From contig NZ_JADDIV010000001.1 in assembly GCF_015070875.1 (NCBI RefSeq), forward strand, positions 215,045 through 279,044: a stretch of DNA of 64,000 bases, read 5' to 3'. This document shows positions 44,505 to 55,548 of the stretch, piece after piece. The notes below the pieces were generated by a model, which was given only the letters and a program-made list of their open reading frames with translations, was not told where the DNA came from and did no database searches. The translations under genes and the position numbers were made by a program. Each line of letters begins with the position of its first letter. Within the stretch, counting starts at the first letter, position 1. The stretch comes from Ramlibacter pallidus. Its GTDB lineage: Bacteria > Pseudomonadota > Gammaproteobacteria > Burkholderiales > Burkholderiaceae_C.

Positions 44505-45916
44505 TGCGCGACCTCACGCCCTTCCTGGCGGCCCTGGGCGACGTGCCGGTGGAAACCGACCCCGTGGTGCTCAGGCGCCGCAGCCGCGACATGACGGCGC
44601 AGTTCAGCCCGGTGATGAAGCAGGACGCGCTGGAGCACGTGGCCGACGTGATCGTGCTGCCGCGCGACAAGGCCGACGTGCTGAGGGTGGCGTCCGCGGC
44701 CGCGCGCACGCGCATGCCGCTGATGATGCGCGGCGCCGGCACCTGCAACTTCGGCCAGGGCATCCCGCTGCACGGCGGCGCGTTGGTGGACATGACGGCG
44801 CTGAACCGCGTGCTTTGGACGCGCGGCGGCGTCGTGCGCGCCGAGGCCGGCGCCCGGCTCCAGGCCATCGACGAGGCCACGCGGCCCGGCGGCTGGGAGC
44901 TGCGCATGCATTCCTCCACCAAGCGGCAGGCGACGATCGCCGGTTACGTCGGCGGCGGGCACGCCGGCGTCGGCAGCTGCACCTGGGGCATCCTGCGCGA
45001 CCGCGGCAACATCCTGGGACTGGAAGTCGTCAGCGTCGAGGAGACGCCGCGCACCGTGCAGCTCGGGGGCGACGACGTCAACCTGGTGCACCACGCCTAC
45101 GGCAGCAACGGCATCATCACCGAGGTGGAGATGCCGCTGGCGCCGGCCTGGGCCTGGCGCGAGCACATCGTCGTGTTCCCTGAATTCATGACGGCGCTGC
45201 GCTTCTCGCACGCGCTCGCCACCGCGGACGGCATCCCCAAGAAGCTGGTGTCCGTGCTGAGCGGCCGCACCTGGTCGCTGCTGAAGGCGCTGCAGCCGCA
45301 CGGCGACCCGGCGTGCGACGGGATCATCCTGGCCATGGTGGCGCAACCGTTCTCCGCCGCGTTCTCGGCGCTGGTGCAGGCCTTCGGCGGGCGCATCACG
45401 GTGGATGCCGCCGAAGCGCAGGGGCCCTACCACGCGCCCCTGTACGAGTACTCCTGGGGCCATGCGCGGCTGCATGCCAACCGCAGCGCGCCGGACGTCG
45501 TGACCACGGTGGGCCTGTACCTCGACCCGGGCGCGATGGAAGCGATGGCCCGCACCTTCCAGCGCCTGCGCCACGTGGCGGGCATGCACTTCGAGGTCAA
45601 GCGCTTCGACGGCCAGCTCGGCTACCAGGGCATGCCGCTCTTCACCTACCGCGGGGAGCAGCACCTGGCGGACGTGATGCGCGCGATGGCGCTCGACGGC
45701 GCGCAGGTGGCGAACAACCACACCTTCCTCGTCAAGGAAGGCGGCATGAAGCCGCTCGGCGGCACCGACGCGGCGTTCAAGCGCGCGATGGACCCGCACG
45801 ACCTGATGAACCGGGGCAAGCTGCGCTTCGGGCCGCAGGCGGAGGACGGGCCGGCGATCGCCACCACCGGCTGGCGCTTCCGCCCGGAGGGGTCATCGCA
45901 GGTCGGCGGCGCGTAG
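44501..45916 (+). CDS. FAD-binding oxidase, GlcD/VAO type, copy 2
   Basis: A 471-residue flavoprotein similar to the one at 38033. The FAD-domain motifs are MPLMMRGAGTCNFGQGIPLHGGALVDMTALN and IAGYVGGGHAGVGSCTWG; the C-terminus has KRAMDPHDLMNRGKLRFGP. The FAD-contacting loops are kept but the substrate domain differs. The start is ATGATG overlapping the preceding stop. It ends the cluster and its 3' end overlaps the opposing GrdB-like gene by 24 bp. Confidence 0.87.
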   Translation: MMRDLTPFLAALGDVPVETDPVVLRRRSRDMTAQFSPVMKQDALEHVADVIVLPRDKADVLRVASAAARTRMPLMMRGAGTCNFGQGIPLHGGALVDMTALNRVLWTRGGVVRAEAGARLQAIDEATRPGGWELRMHSSTKRQATIAGYVGGGHAGVGSCTWGILRDRGNILGLEVVSVEETPRTVQLGGDDVNLVHHAYGSNGIITEVEMPLAPAWAWREHIVVFPEFMTALRFSHALATADGIPKKLVSVLSGRTWSLLKALQPHGDPACDGIILAMVAQPFSAAFSALVQAFGGRITVDAAEAQGPYHAPLYEYSWGHARLHANRSAPDVVTTVGLYLDPGAMEAMARTFQRLRHVAGMHFEVKRFDGQLGYQGMPLFTYRGEQHLADVMRAMALDGAQVANNHTFLVKEGGMKPLGGTDAAFKRAMDPHDLMNRGKLRFGPQAEDGPAIATTGWRFRPEGSSQVGGA

Positions 45917-46795
45917 CGCCCTGGCGGTGAGGCGCGCGGCCTCGGCTTCCTCGCGCAGCCGCGCCAGCTCGCCCGGCGCCACGCGGTGGGCGTTGCAGTA
46001 GTCCAGCTTCCAATCGTCGGAACCGCTCCAGCGCTGCGGCGATCGCACGGTGGTGCGCGGCTGGCCGGCGCTCTCCAGCAGGCCGAGCGCCAGTTCCAGC
46101 GTCGCCCGCTGCGATGCCGCGTCGTGCGGCTTGCCGGCGGCGTTGCCGAGGGGAAAGTCGGAGAACAGGAAGCGCGGTACGCCGGCGTGTTCGACGATGT
46201 CCAGGGCGCAGCCCATGAGCACGGTGGCGATGCCCGCGGCTTCCAGGGCGCGCGCGGCCAGCGACAGGGTCTGGTGGCACACCGGGCAGTTGGGCACCAG
46301 CACCGCCGCATCGACACCATCTTCGCGGCAACGCTGCAGCAGCACCGGGATGTCGACGTCCTGCGTGTGGCGCTGGCTGCGGTTCGTGGGCATGCCGTGG
46401 AAGCGCGGCGCCAGGCGGAAGCGGCCCTGCGCCGCGAGCCCGCGCATCAGCGGCAAGGGGAACCAGCTGCGGCTGTCCTCCATGGACGTGTGCTTGCGGT
46501 CGATCGCCACGTGCGCGATGCGCAGGTCGTGGTCGGCGGCGGTGTCCCCGCTGTACGGCGCGTAGAACTTCGCGGCTGCGTTGTAGGGTGCGCCGGGCCC
46601 TTGCGGCCCCTTGTCCGGCTGGAACGGGGCGGCCGTGGTGACGAGCGTCACCACGCTCTCGGCCAGCGGCCGGTGCAGCCGCTGGAACGGCGCGCCGTCG
46701 TGGTGCGCATAGCGGTACGGGTTGCCGTAGCCCAGCGCGAGGTACCAGTCGCGCGTGCGCTGCATGTAGGGAATCGGCGCGTCGTCAGGGTCCAT
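45893..46795 (-). CDS. GrdB/PrdB-like reductase protein with Cys in place of selenocysteine
   Basis: A 300-residue protein resembling the selenoprotein subunit B of glycine/sarcosine/betaine and D-proline reductases. The active-site segment reads VLVPNCPVCHQTLSLAARALEAAGI, where Cys170 stands at the position of selenocysteine in UxxC and Cys173 follows. The adjoining PRFLFSDFPLGNAAGKP also matches the family. Classical GrdB is from strict anaerobes; this Cys form in a proteobacterium is of unknown function. It is transcribed toward the catabolic cluster and overlaps its last gene by 24 bp, so it may be functionally tied to it. Confidence 0.72.
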   Translation of the reverse strand: MDPDDAPIPYMQRTRDWYLALGYGNPYRYAHHDGAPFQRLHRPLAESVVTLVTTAAPFQPDKGPQGPGAPYNAAAKFYAPYSGDTAADHDLRIAHVAIDRKHTSMEDSRSWFPLPLMRGLAAQGRFRLAPRFHGMPTNRSQRHTQDVDIPVLLQRCREDGVDAAVLVPNCPVCHQTLSLAARALEAAGIATVLMGCALDIVEHAGVPRFLFSDFPLGNAAGKPHDAASQRATLELALGLLESAGQPRTTVRSPQRWSGSDDWKLDYCNAHRVAPGELARLREEAEAARLTARALRAADLR

Positions 46796-46884
46796 GCTGC
46801 TCGGCCGTGGTTTGTGGCACCACGAACCGCCGAGCCGACTATAGACTGGCAGGCCGTCCTTCACCCGCGAGAGGAACGCGCAAG

Positions 46885-48074
46885 ATGCCGCACGGCGCCC
46901 TGGTGTGGGAGCTGACGATCGCCCTGATCGTCGGGCTCCTGCTGTTCGACTACTTCTTCCACATCCGCGTCGCCCACGTCCCCACGCTGCGCGAAGCCGC
47001 GAAGTGGTCGGCACTGTACGTCGGGATCGCGCTGCTGTTCGGCGGCGCGGTCTGGTACCTCGGCGGCACCGAGATGGGCGTCCAGTACTACGCCGGCTAC
47101 CTGACGGAGAAGGCGCTCTCGGTCGACAACGTCTTCGTGTTCCTGGTCATCATGTCGGCCTTCCGCGTGCCGCCGGAGGACCAGCAGAAGGCCCTGCTGA
47201 TCGGCATCGTGATCGCGCTGCTGGCGCGGTCGCTCTTCATCTGGATCGGCGCCGCCCTGATCGAACGCTTCGCCTGGGTGTTCTACATCTTCGGCCTCAT
47301 CCTGCTGGTGACCGCAGGCCATATGCTCGTGCCCGAGGACGAGCGCCACCAGGAAGGCGAGAGCTTCATCCTGCGCCTGACGCGCAAGCTGATCCGCACC
47401 ACGCCGCACTACGACGGCGACAAGCTCTTCACCGTGCACGAAGGCCGGCGGCGGATGACGCCGATGGTGCTGGTGATCGTGGCGCTGGGCCTGACCGACA
47501 TCCTGTTCGCGCTCGACTCGATCCCGGCCATCTTCGGCATCACCACGGACACCTTCATCGTCTTCACCGCCACCGCGTTCTCGCTGCTCGGGCTGCGCCA
47601 GCTGTTCTTCCTGGTCGAGGGGCTGCTGGAGCGCCTGCTGTACCTGTCGTACGGGCTGGCGGCCATCCTGGGCTTCATCGGCATCAAGCTGGTGCTGCAT
47701 GCGCTGCACGAGAACAACGTGCCCTTCATCAACGACGGCGCGCCGGTGAAGGTGGTGGAGATCAGCACGCTGGTGTCGCTGGCCGTCATCATCGCGATCC
47801 TGGTGGTGACCGTCACCCTGTCGCTGCACAGCCCGAAGGGCCGCGCCAAGCTGGCCGTGGGCCGCCTGCGCCGCAGGCTGGCCGCTTACATGTCGCTGGA
47901 ACCTTCGGCGTCGCCCGAGGAGCGGCAGGCATCGTTCGCGCGCCTGCTGGAGGCGGAGGTCGCGGTGCGCGCCCTGCCCGAGCAGTGGCGCGCGCGGATC
48001 GAGGAGCGCCAGACGCTGCGCGAGATGCTGGCCGATGCGCACGAGCGGCAGATCGCCGCGGAAAGGCCCGAACT

Positions 48075-48078
<4 letters not shown>
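46885..48078 (+). CDS. TerC family membrane protein (Alx/YegH-like)
   Basis: A 397-residue TerC-family protein with about eight spans (starting ELTIALIVGLLLFDYFFHIRV). It has the family segments TEKALSVDNVFVFLVIMSAF and LGLTDILFALDSIPAIFGIT, whose acidic residues are implicated in metal transport. TerC/Alx proteins have been linked to manganese export and metalation of exported proteins. The cytoplasmic tail (about 330-397) is long and charged. Its stop overlaps the GTG start of an FtsH-type protease, so the two are translationally coupled. No yybP-ykoY-type manganese riboswitch was recognised in the 89 bp upstream. Confidence 0.88.
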
Positions 48079-50095
<2,017 letters not shown>

Positions 50096-50099
<4 letters not shown>

Positions 50100-50701
50100 C
50101 CGGGGCCCTGGCGCTTCACCCAGGTGAACACCCGCACCGGCGGGACGTTCACCACCTCCCATTGCTTCTCGGGCGGCCCGAGGTGGGGCGCCAGGAAGCC
50201 GGCGACATGGGCGCGCACCTGGTAGGCCACGAAGCGGCCACCCGGACGCAACACCTTCGCGATGCACGCGGCGATCCGTCGCGAGACCGGCGCCGGCATC
50301 GTCGAAAAGGGGATGCCGGAGACGATCGCGTCGGGCGCCGGCAGGCCGTGCTCCTCCAGCAGGTCGCCCAGCTTTTCCGCGCTGCCCTGCTCGAGCAGGA
50401 GCCGCTCGTCGCCGACCGCATGCTGCAGGCCGGCGAAGAAGTCCGGGTCCAGCTCGATGGCCAGCAGCACCGCCCCGGGCGGCATCGCGGCCAGCAGGGC
50501 CCGCGTGGTGCCGCCGGTGCCGGGACCGAGTTCCACCACCGTGCGCGCTTCGCGCACGCGCGCGCATTGCACCAGCCGCTGTTCGAGCTGCGGCGAACTC
50601 GGGATCACCGAGCCGACCTGCGCAGGGTTGCGCAGGAAGCCGCGCAGGAAAGCGAAGGGCTCGGTGCCGCGCGGGCGGTCGAAGCGGGGCGAGGGCTGCA
50701 T
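50096..50701 (-). CDS. Class I SAM-dependent methyltransferase, phospholipid methyltransferase-like
   Basis: A 201-residue methyltransferase. The SAM-binding motif I is VVELGPGTGGTTRALLA (about 55-70) and motif II is LLAIELDPDFF. The N-terminal FLRGFLRNPAQVGSVIPSSPQLEQRL resembles PmtA-type phospholipid methyltransferases and rRNA adenine dimethylase-like folds, so a membrane lipid is a plausible but unproven target. It is transcribed convergently to the FtsH paralog with a 4-bp overlap of stop codons. Confidence 0.8.
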
Positions 50702-50793
50702 GGTGCGGGGCTGGAAAGTGCCATTCTGCGGAGGGGAGCGCCGCGCCGTGTCGGACGCCGTCGATGCCCGCTGCGGGCCGCCCCGCCGCGCCT

Positions 50794-51636
50794 TCAGAAC
50801 CGCGCGCGCATCGGGTCCGGGCCGATGCGACCGCCCGGGTCGTCCAGCGCGGCCATCGCGGCGAGGTCCTCGGCGTCCAGCGTGAAGCCGAAGACGTCGA
50901 GGTTCTCGCGGATGCGGGAGGGCGTGACGGACTTCGGGATGACGATGAGACCGCTTTCGACGTGCCAGCGGATGATCACCTGCGCCGGCGTGCGTCGGTG
51001 TATCGCGGCGACGCGGACGATCGCCGGGTCGGACAGCAGCTGCCCCTGCCCCAACGGGCTCCACGATTCGGTCCGGATGCCGCGCTCGGCGTGCGCTTCG
51101 CGCAGCCGCCGCTGCTGGAATCGGGGATGCAGCTCGACCTGGTTCAGGACCGGCAGCACGCCGGTCTCGCCCACGATGCGGTCGAGATGCTCGACCTCGA
51201 AGTTGGACACGCCGATCGAACGCACGCGGCCCTCTTCGCGGGCCCGCACCAGCGCCTTCCAGGTGTCGACGAACAGGCCGCGGTGGGGCGCCGGCCAGTG
51301 GATCAGGCACAGGTCCACGGCGTCGAGCTGCAGGCGCTGCAGGCTGGCGTCGATGGCGCGCAGGGCCCGGTCGAAGCCCTGGTCCTCGCTCCAGACCTTG
51401 GTGGTGACGAACACTTCGGCGCGCGGCAGGCCGGCGGCGCGCAGGCCGGCCCCGACGCCTTCCTCGTTGCCGTACACGGCCGCCGTGTCGACGTGGCGGT
51501 AGCCGTGCTGCAAGGCCGTGCGCACGACGTCCACCGCGGCGTCGTTCGGCGTCTGCCAGACGCCCAGGCCCACCTGGGGGATCTGCTGGCCATCGGCGAG
51601 GGCGATGCGGGGTTGCGGGCTGGCACCAGCGGGCAT
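50794..51636 (-). CDS. Aldo/keto reductase, DkgB-like
   Basis: A 280-residue NADPH-dependent reductase with the TIM-barrel AKR fold. The catalytic tetrad is seen as Asp in YRHVDTAAVYGNE with Tyr in the same segment, Lys in VTTKVWSED, and His in LIHWPAP. The cofactor loop includes VIPKSVTPSRIRENLDVF. The start at 51636 follows AGGAGAAAG. The 2,5-diketogluconate reductase/DkgB group is the closest by motif; the actual carbonyl substrate is not defined. Confidence 0.9.
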   Translation of the reverse strand: MPAGASPQPRIALADGQQIPQVGLGVWQTPNDAAVDVVRTALQHGYRHVDTAAVYGNEEGVGAGLRAAGLPRAEVFVTTKVWSEDQGFDRALRAIDASLQRLQLDAVDLCLIHWPAPHRGLFVDTWKALVRAREEGRVRSIGVSNFEVEHLDRIVGETGVLPVLNQVELHPRFQQRRLREAHAERGIRTESWSPLGQGQLLSDPAIVRVAAIHRRTPAQVIIRWHVESGLIVIPKSVTPSRIRENLDVFGFTLDAEDLAAMAALDDPGGRIGPDPMRARF

Positions 51637-51686
51637 GGGCTTTCTCCTGTCTTGTCCGACACCATCGTGCCACGGCCGCTCCGACA

Positions 51687-52895
51687 ATGGGCGGCGTCCA
51701 GCTTTCTCCCGACCGTCCCGGCTTCCACTTCTTGAGCTCCACGCCCCCCGACCTCTCGCGCGTCCTGCAGCGGGCCACCCATGCGCTGCGCGCCCAGTTC
51801 TTCGTGGCCGGCGCCCTGTTCGCGACCTGGGGCGTCCACGTCCCCAGCATCAAGGCGCACTACGCGCTCGGCGAGCAGGCGCTCGCGATCGCCATGCTGG
51901 CCAGCGGCGCGGGCGCCGTCGTCGCGCTGCTGCAGGCCGGCCGCGTGCTGGCGCGGCACGCGCCGCGCCGCGTGGTGCCGCTCATGGGCCTGGCCTGCGT
52001 CGCCGCCGTCGGCAGCCTGCTGCTGCCATCGCAATACGCCTTGCTGCTGGCACTGATGCTGGCCTACGGCATGGCGGCGGCGCTGTTCGACGTGGCCATC
52101 AACGACGAGGCCACCAGCATCGAGCAGGCGTGCGGCCGCCCGCTCATGAGCGGCTTCCACGGCATGTTCAGCCTGGGCGGCATGGCGGGCGCGGCGGCAT
52201 GGAGCGCGCTGGCGCCGCTGGGCGTCTCGCCCACCGGCCACCTCGCGGGCGCCGCCATCGTGCTGGGCGCCGTGGCGGCGGTCGCCAGCCGCTTCATGCT
52301 GCGCCAGCAGCGCGAAGCGCAGGCGGGCGGCACGCCGCTGAGCCTGCCGCACGGCCCGCTGGTGCTGCTGGGGCTGATGGCCGGCCTGGGACTGGTCGGC
52401 GAAGGCGCCATGTACGACTGGAGCGTGCTCTACCTGCGCCAGGAGCTCACCGCGGCACCCGCGGTCGCCAGCCTCGGCTACGCCAGCTTCAGCGCGGCGA
52501 TGGCCGCCGGGCGCTTCGGCGGCGACTGGGTGCGCGCGCGCATGCGTCCCGAAACGCTCTTGCGTGCAAGCGGCATGCTGGGCGCCGTCGGCATGGCTCT
52601 CGCCCTTGCCGTGCCGCATCCCGCCGGTGCGCTCGTCGGGTTCGCGCTGGTGGGACTGGGCTTCGCGAACGTCGTGCCCGTGCTGTTCAGCGCGGCGGGG
52701 CAGCAACCCGGCATCGCGCCCGCGCACGGCATCGCCGCGGTGTCGTCGGTCGGCTACTTCGGGCTGATGGCCGGGCCGCCGCTGATCGGGTTCATCGCCG
52801 AAGCGCGATCGCTCACCGCCGGCCTGACGGTGGTCATCTTCTTCGCCATGGTGGTGGCGGCGTTCGCGCGGCGGGCGCTGGTGGGCGCGCGTTGA
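51687..52895 (+). CDS. MFS transporter, YbjJ-like
   Basis: A membrane protein of about 402 residues and probably 12 spans. It has ALFATWGVHVPSIKAHYALGEQALAIAML (about 42-72) and ACGRPLMSGFHGMFSLGGMAGA near residue 150, which resemble the YbjJ group of MFS proteins. The N-terminal 28 residues look unlike a transporter start, so a later start (for example TTG near 51734) is possible. It is divergent from the aldo/keto reductase across a 50-bp gap. Confidence 0.82.
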   Translation: MGGVQLSPDRPGFHFLSSTPPDLSRVLQRATHALRAQFFVAGALFATWGVHVPSIKAHYALGEQALAIAMLASGAGAVVALLQAGRVLARHAPRRVVPLMGLACVAAVGSLLLPSQYALLLALMLAYGMAAALFDVAINDEATSIEQACGRPLMSGFHGMFSLGGMAGAAAWSALAPLGVSPTGHLAGAAIVLGAVAAVASRFMLRQQREAQAGGTPLSLPHGPLVLLGLMAGLGLVGEGAMYDWSVLYLRQELTAAPAVASLGYASFSAAMAAGRFGGDWVRARMRPETLLRASGMLGAVGMALALAVPHPAGALVGFALVGLGFANVVPVLFSAAGQQPGIAPAHGIAAVSSVGYFGLMAGPPLIGFIAEARSLTAGLTVVIFFAMVVAAFARRALVGAR

Positions 52896-52922
52896 CGCCG
52901 GGACCGCCGGTCCCGTGCCCAC

Positions 52923-53114
52923 TCACTCCGGCGTGCTCGGATCGCCGTCGCCACCCGGCGCTTCCAGCGCCTGGCGCGCGAGTTCCTCCTCGCTGAGTTC
53001 GGGTGCGTTTTCCAGCGCCTGCATCTCCTCGAGGAATTCCTCGGTGGGCTCCTCGCCTTCGAGGACCTCCTGGAGCGTCTGCGGCGTGTCTTTCGGGTTG
53101 CTGGACGTGTTCAT
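52923..53114 (-). CDS. Small acidic protein of unknown function
   Basis: A 63-residue, strongly acidic protein (MNTSSNPKDTPQTLQEVLEG; many Glu residues, few basic ones), probably helical in the middle and disordered at the ends. A good site, AGGAG, lies 6 nt before the ATG, supporting a real gene. No family was recognised. It stands between the MFS gene and the serine hydrolase with no clear link. Confidence 0.65.
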   Translation of the reverse strand: MNTSSNPKDTPQTLQEVLEGEEPTEEFLEEMQALENAPELSEEELARQALEAPGGDGDPSTPE

Positions 53115-53187
53115 GCGCGTCTCCTGGCCGTTCCTTGCCGTGCCACCTTACCGCTTTTCCAGGCGCCGCGGTGCGGCCGGCCTGGCC

Positions 53188-54408
53188 TCACCGGGCCGCG
53201 GCGGCGGGCCCGGCCGCCGCTTCGTCGTCGATCGCCTTCTGCACCGCCTGGAAGAACGCGTCCCGCGCGGACACTGCGGCTTCGTCCCGCGCGCCAGCGG
53301 CCCAGTTGGCATTCGTCACGATCACCAGCTTGCGCTGCGGGTCGAGGAAGATGCCCTGGCCGAAGATGCCACGGGCATCGAAGGTGCCGCCCGGACGCGT
53401 CCACCACTGGTAGCCGTAGCCGCGACCCGGCCGCCCGATGCCCACCCGCTCGGTCGTCGCCTCGGCCAGCCATCCGTCCGGCACGGTGGGCTGGCCGTTC
53501 ACGCGCGCGCCGTCGAGGACGAACAGCCCGATGCGGGCATAGTCGCGCGGGGTCGCCTGCAGGCAGCAGCCGCTGATCTCGCGGCCCGTGCGGCTGAGGA
53601 TCCACGTGGCTTCCTGCTCCATCCCCGCCGGCACCCAGATCTTTTCCGAGAGGTACGTCGCCAGGGGCTTCCTGGTCGCTTCGGCCACCAGGATGCCGAC
53701 CAGGTTGGTCTCGCCCGTGCTGTAGTTCCACCGCGTGCCGGGCGGCGCGGCGCGCGGCAGCTTGCGCAAATAGCTCACGAGCGCGTCGACGCCCTCTTCC
53801 GGCTTGTGCTTGTTGAAGCGGGCCACGTCGGAGTCCGGGTCCGCGTAGTCCTCGTTCCACTGCACGCCGGACGTCATGGTCAGGAGCTGCCGGATGCTGA
53901 CGTCGTCGTACGCCGAGCCTTTCATCTGCGGGATGTACGTGCTGACCTTGTCGTCCATGCTGCGGATGTGGCCGTCGCGGATGGCCGCGCCGACGAGGGT
54001 GGAGGTCACCGACTTGGCGACGGAGAAGCTGGTCCAGCGGCCGTTGCCGTCGAAGCCGAGGCCGTAGCGCTCCAGCCGCAGCTTGCCGTCGTGCACGACG
54101 AGAAGCGCCGCGCTGCGCTGGCCGGCCATGAACGCATCCACGTCGACCGGCAACCGCAGCGGGGGCCCCGGCGGCAACGGGCGGGGCGTCCCACCCGCGG
54201 GCACCACGCGCACCTTGGCCACCAGGGGCAACCGGTCCAGCGCGCGGAAGGCGGCATCGCGCTGGTCCTGGTTCCAGAACAGCAGGTCGGTGTTGGTCGG
54301 CATCGTGGCCAGCACCGCGCGCGTGCCCTTGTCCAGGGAGAACCAGCCGGCCGTGGCGGCGACGATGACCGTGCCGAGCAGGCCGAGGGCGAGGGTCTTG
54401 AGCTTCAT
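53188..54408 (-). CDS. Serine hydrolase, class C beta-lactamase-like (S12 family)
   Basis: A 406-residue exported serine hydrolase. The N-terminus has a hydrophobic anchor (LALGLLGTVIVAATAGW). The catalytic SxxK motif is SFSVAKSV (about residue 128), and the tyrosine motif is YSTGETN (about 225), in place of the YxN of class C lactamases. The C-terminal FGQGIFLDPQRKLVIV has no clear KTG, so penicillinase function is doubtful. Such proteins are often carboxylesterases or D-amino peptidases. Confidence 0.85.
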   Translation of the reverse strand: MKLKTLALGLLGTVIVAATAGWFSLDKGTRAVLATMPTNTDLLFWNQDQRDAAFRALDRLPLVAKVRVVPAGGTPRPLPPGPPLRLPVDVDAFMAGQRSAALLVVHDGKLRLERYGLGFDGNGRWTSFSVAKSVTSTLVGAAIRDGHIRSMDDKVSTYIPQMKGSAYDDVSIRQLLTMTSGVQWNEDYADPDSDVARFNKHKPEEGVDALVSYLRKLPRAAPPGTRWNYSTGETNLVGILVAEATRKPLATYLSEKIWVPAGMEQEATWILSRTGREISGCCLQATPRDYARIGLFVLDGARVNGQPTVPDGWLAEATTERVGIGRPGRGYGYQWWTRPGGTFDARGIFGQGIFLDPQRKLVIVTNANWAAGARDEAAVSARDAFFQAVQKAIDDEAAAGPAAAAR

Positions 54409-54441
54409 GGCCGCATTGTCACGCAGTGACCGCGGCACCGG

Positions 54442-54660
54442 TCACGGCAGGCGGTGGACGTCGCCGTTTCCGGGCGTGGCGCTCTCGTGGAACAGGTCGT
54501 AGAGGAACTGCTCCAGTTCCGCGGCGTCGACGAAGTCGGGCACCACGAACCCGGCGGGAGATCGCTTGCCGTCGGCGCCCAACGCATAGGCTTGCCACAG
54601 CGCACCTTCGCGTCGAACGAGGACGATGCGGCCGAAGACGTTGAAGCGGTGTTCGTTCAT
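54442..54660 (-). CDS. Conserved small protein (DUF7661-like)
   Basis: A 72-residue protein: NEHRFNVFGRIVLVRREGALWQAYALGADGKRSPAGFVVPDF, ending FLYDLFHESATPGNGDVHRLP. The beta-rich N-terminus and LGADGKRSPA.F..P.F pattern match small proteins I associate with the DUF7661 family; function unknown. It marks the left part of the run of small minus-strand genes up to 58.9 kb. Confidence 0.65.
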   Translation of the reverse strand: MNEHRFNVFGRIVLVRREGALWQAYALGADGKRSPAGFVVPDFVDAAELEQFLYDLFHESATPGNGDVHRLP

Positions 54661-54691
54661 GGCCTGCGCGGAAGCGGCGCCTCTTCGCCGC

Positions 54692-55135
54692 CTACCATGC
54701 CCAGCTCCGGTTCGCCGCGTTCGGCTGGATCAGGTCCCACAGGTTGCCGTAGAGGTCGCTGAACACGGCCACCGTGCCATGCGGCTGGATCTCGGGCTCC
54801 CTGGCGAACTTCACGCCCCGCGCCTTGAGCCGGTCCACGTCGGCAAGGCAATCGTCGGTGTAGAGGAACAGGAAGACACGCCCTCCTGCCTGCTGGCCGA
54901 CGCAGCGGAGTTGTTCGGGGGAAAAGGCCCTGGCCAGCAGGATGCGCGCACCGGACGCTCCGGGACTGACGACGACCCATCGCTTGCCCTGCGAGGGCAC
55001 GGGTGTGTCTTCCACCAGGTCGAAGCCGAGCACGCCCACGTAGAAGGACAGGGCTTCGTCGTAGTCGCGCACCAGCACGGAAACGAGTCCGAGGGCGCGC
55101 CTGGCCATGGGGGCGCCTGCTGGCGTGGTGGCCAT
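54692..55135 (-). CDS. VOC/glyoxalase-family protein, first copy
   Basis: A 147-residue VOC-superfamily protein. It has the paired beta-alpha-beta-beta-beta pattern: VSVLVRDYDEALSFYVGVLGFDLVEDT at the start and VAVFSDLYGNLWDLIQ at the end. The metal or ligand residues of active members (His/Glu) cannot be assigned firmly. It is 17 bp after the second VOC gene and probably co-transcribed with it. Confidence 0.85.
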   Translation of the reverse strand: MATTPAGAPMARRALGLVSVLVRDYDEALSFYVGVLGFDLVEDTPVPSQGKRWVVVSPGASGARILLARAFSPEQLRCVGQQAGGRVFLFLYTDDCLADVDRLKARGVKFAREPEIQPHGTVAVFSDLYGNLWDLIQPNAANRSWAW

Positions 55136-55152
55136 GATCCCCCGTGCGCGGA

Positions 55153-55548
55153 CTACGCCGCCGCCGAATGACACGCGACGCAGAGCTTGTTGCCGTCCGG
55201 GTCGCGGAAGTAGGCGCCGTAGTAGTTCTCGTGGTATTCGGGCCGCAAGCCTGGCGCCCCTTCCGACGTGCCGCCGTTGGCCAGGGCGACCGCATGGGCC
55301 TTGTCCACCGCAGCACGCGTCGGCGCCAGCAGTGCGACCATCTGGCCGTTGCCCGGCGCGTGCGGCTGCTGGTCGAAGGGCCTGCCGATCAGGAAGAGCG
55401 GCCGCGGGCCCGGTTCCGATTGCCACCCCGCCCAGGGGCGGGCGGCGTCGCAGAACCTCGCCTGGATGCCGAGCGTGGCCATCAAGGGGTTGTAGAAGGC
55501 CAGCGCCCGGGGGAAATCGCTGACGCCGACGAAGATGTGTGAGAACAC
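55153..55548 (-). CDS. VOC/glyoxalase-family protein, second copy
   Basis: A 131-residue VOC protein. A GTG start at 55548 is used because GGAGG lies 7 nt upstream and gives the typical opening FSHIFVGVSDFPRALAFYNPLMATLG. The end AYFRDPDGNKLCVACH matches the family's final strand and metal position. Bleomycin-resistance or dioxygenase roles are known for the family, but no substrate is evident. Longer upstream codons in the frame belong to another gene. Confidence 0.85.
   Translation of the reverse strand: MFSHIFVGVSDFPRALAFYNPLMATLGIQARFCDAARPWAGWQSEPGPRPLFLIGRPFDQQPHAPGNGQMVALLAPTRAAVDKAHAVALANGGTSEGAPGLRPEYHENYYGAYFRDPDGNKLCVACHSAAA

Noticed and set aside
45893..46795. Selenocysteine-encoding gene (GrdB selenoprotein)
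   Set aside because: The reading frame has a cysteine codon at the selenocysteine position and no in-frame TGA, so no recoding is needed.
46796..46884. Manganese riboswitch (yybP-ykoY) upstream of TerC
   Set aside because: The 89-bp gap shows none of the conserved loop sequences of this riboswitch and is short for the element plus an expression platform.
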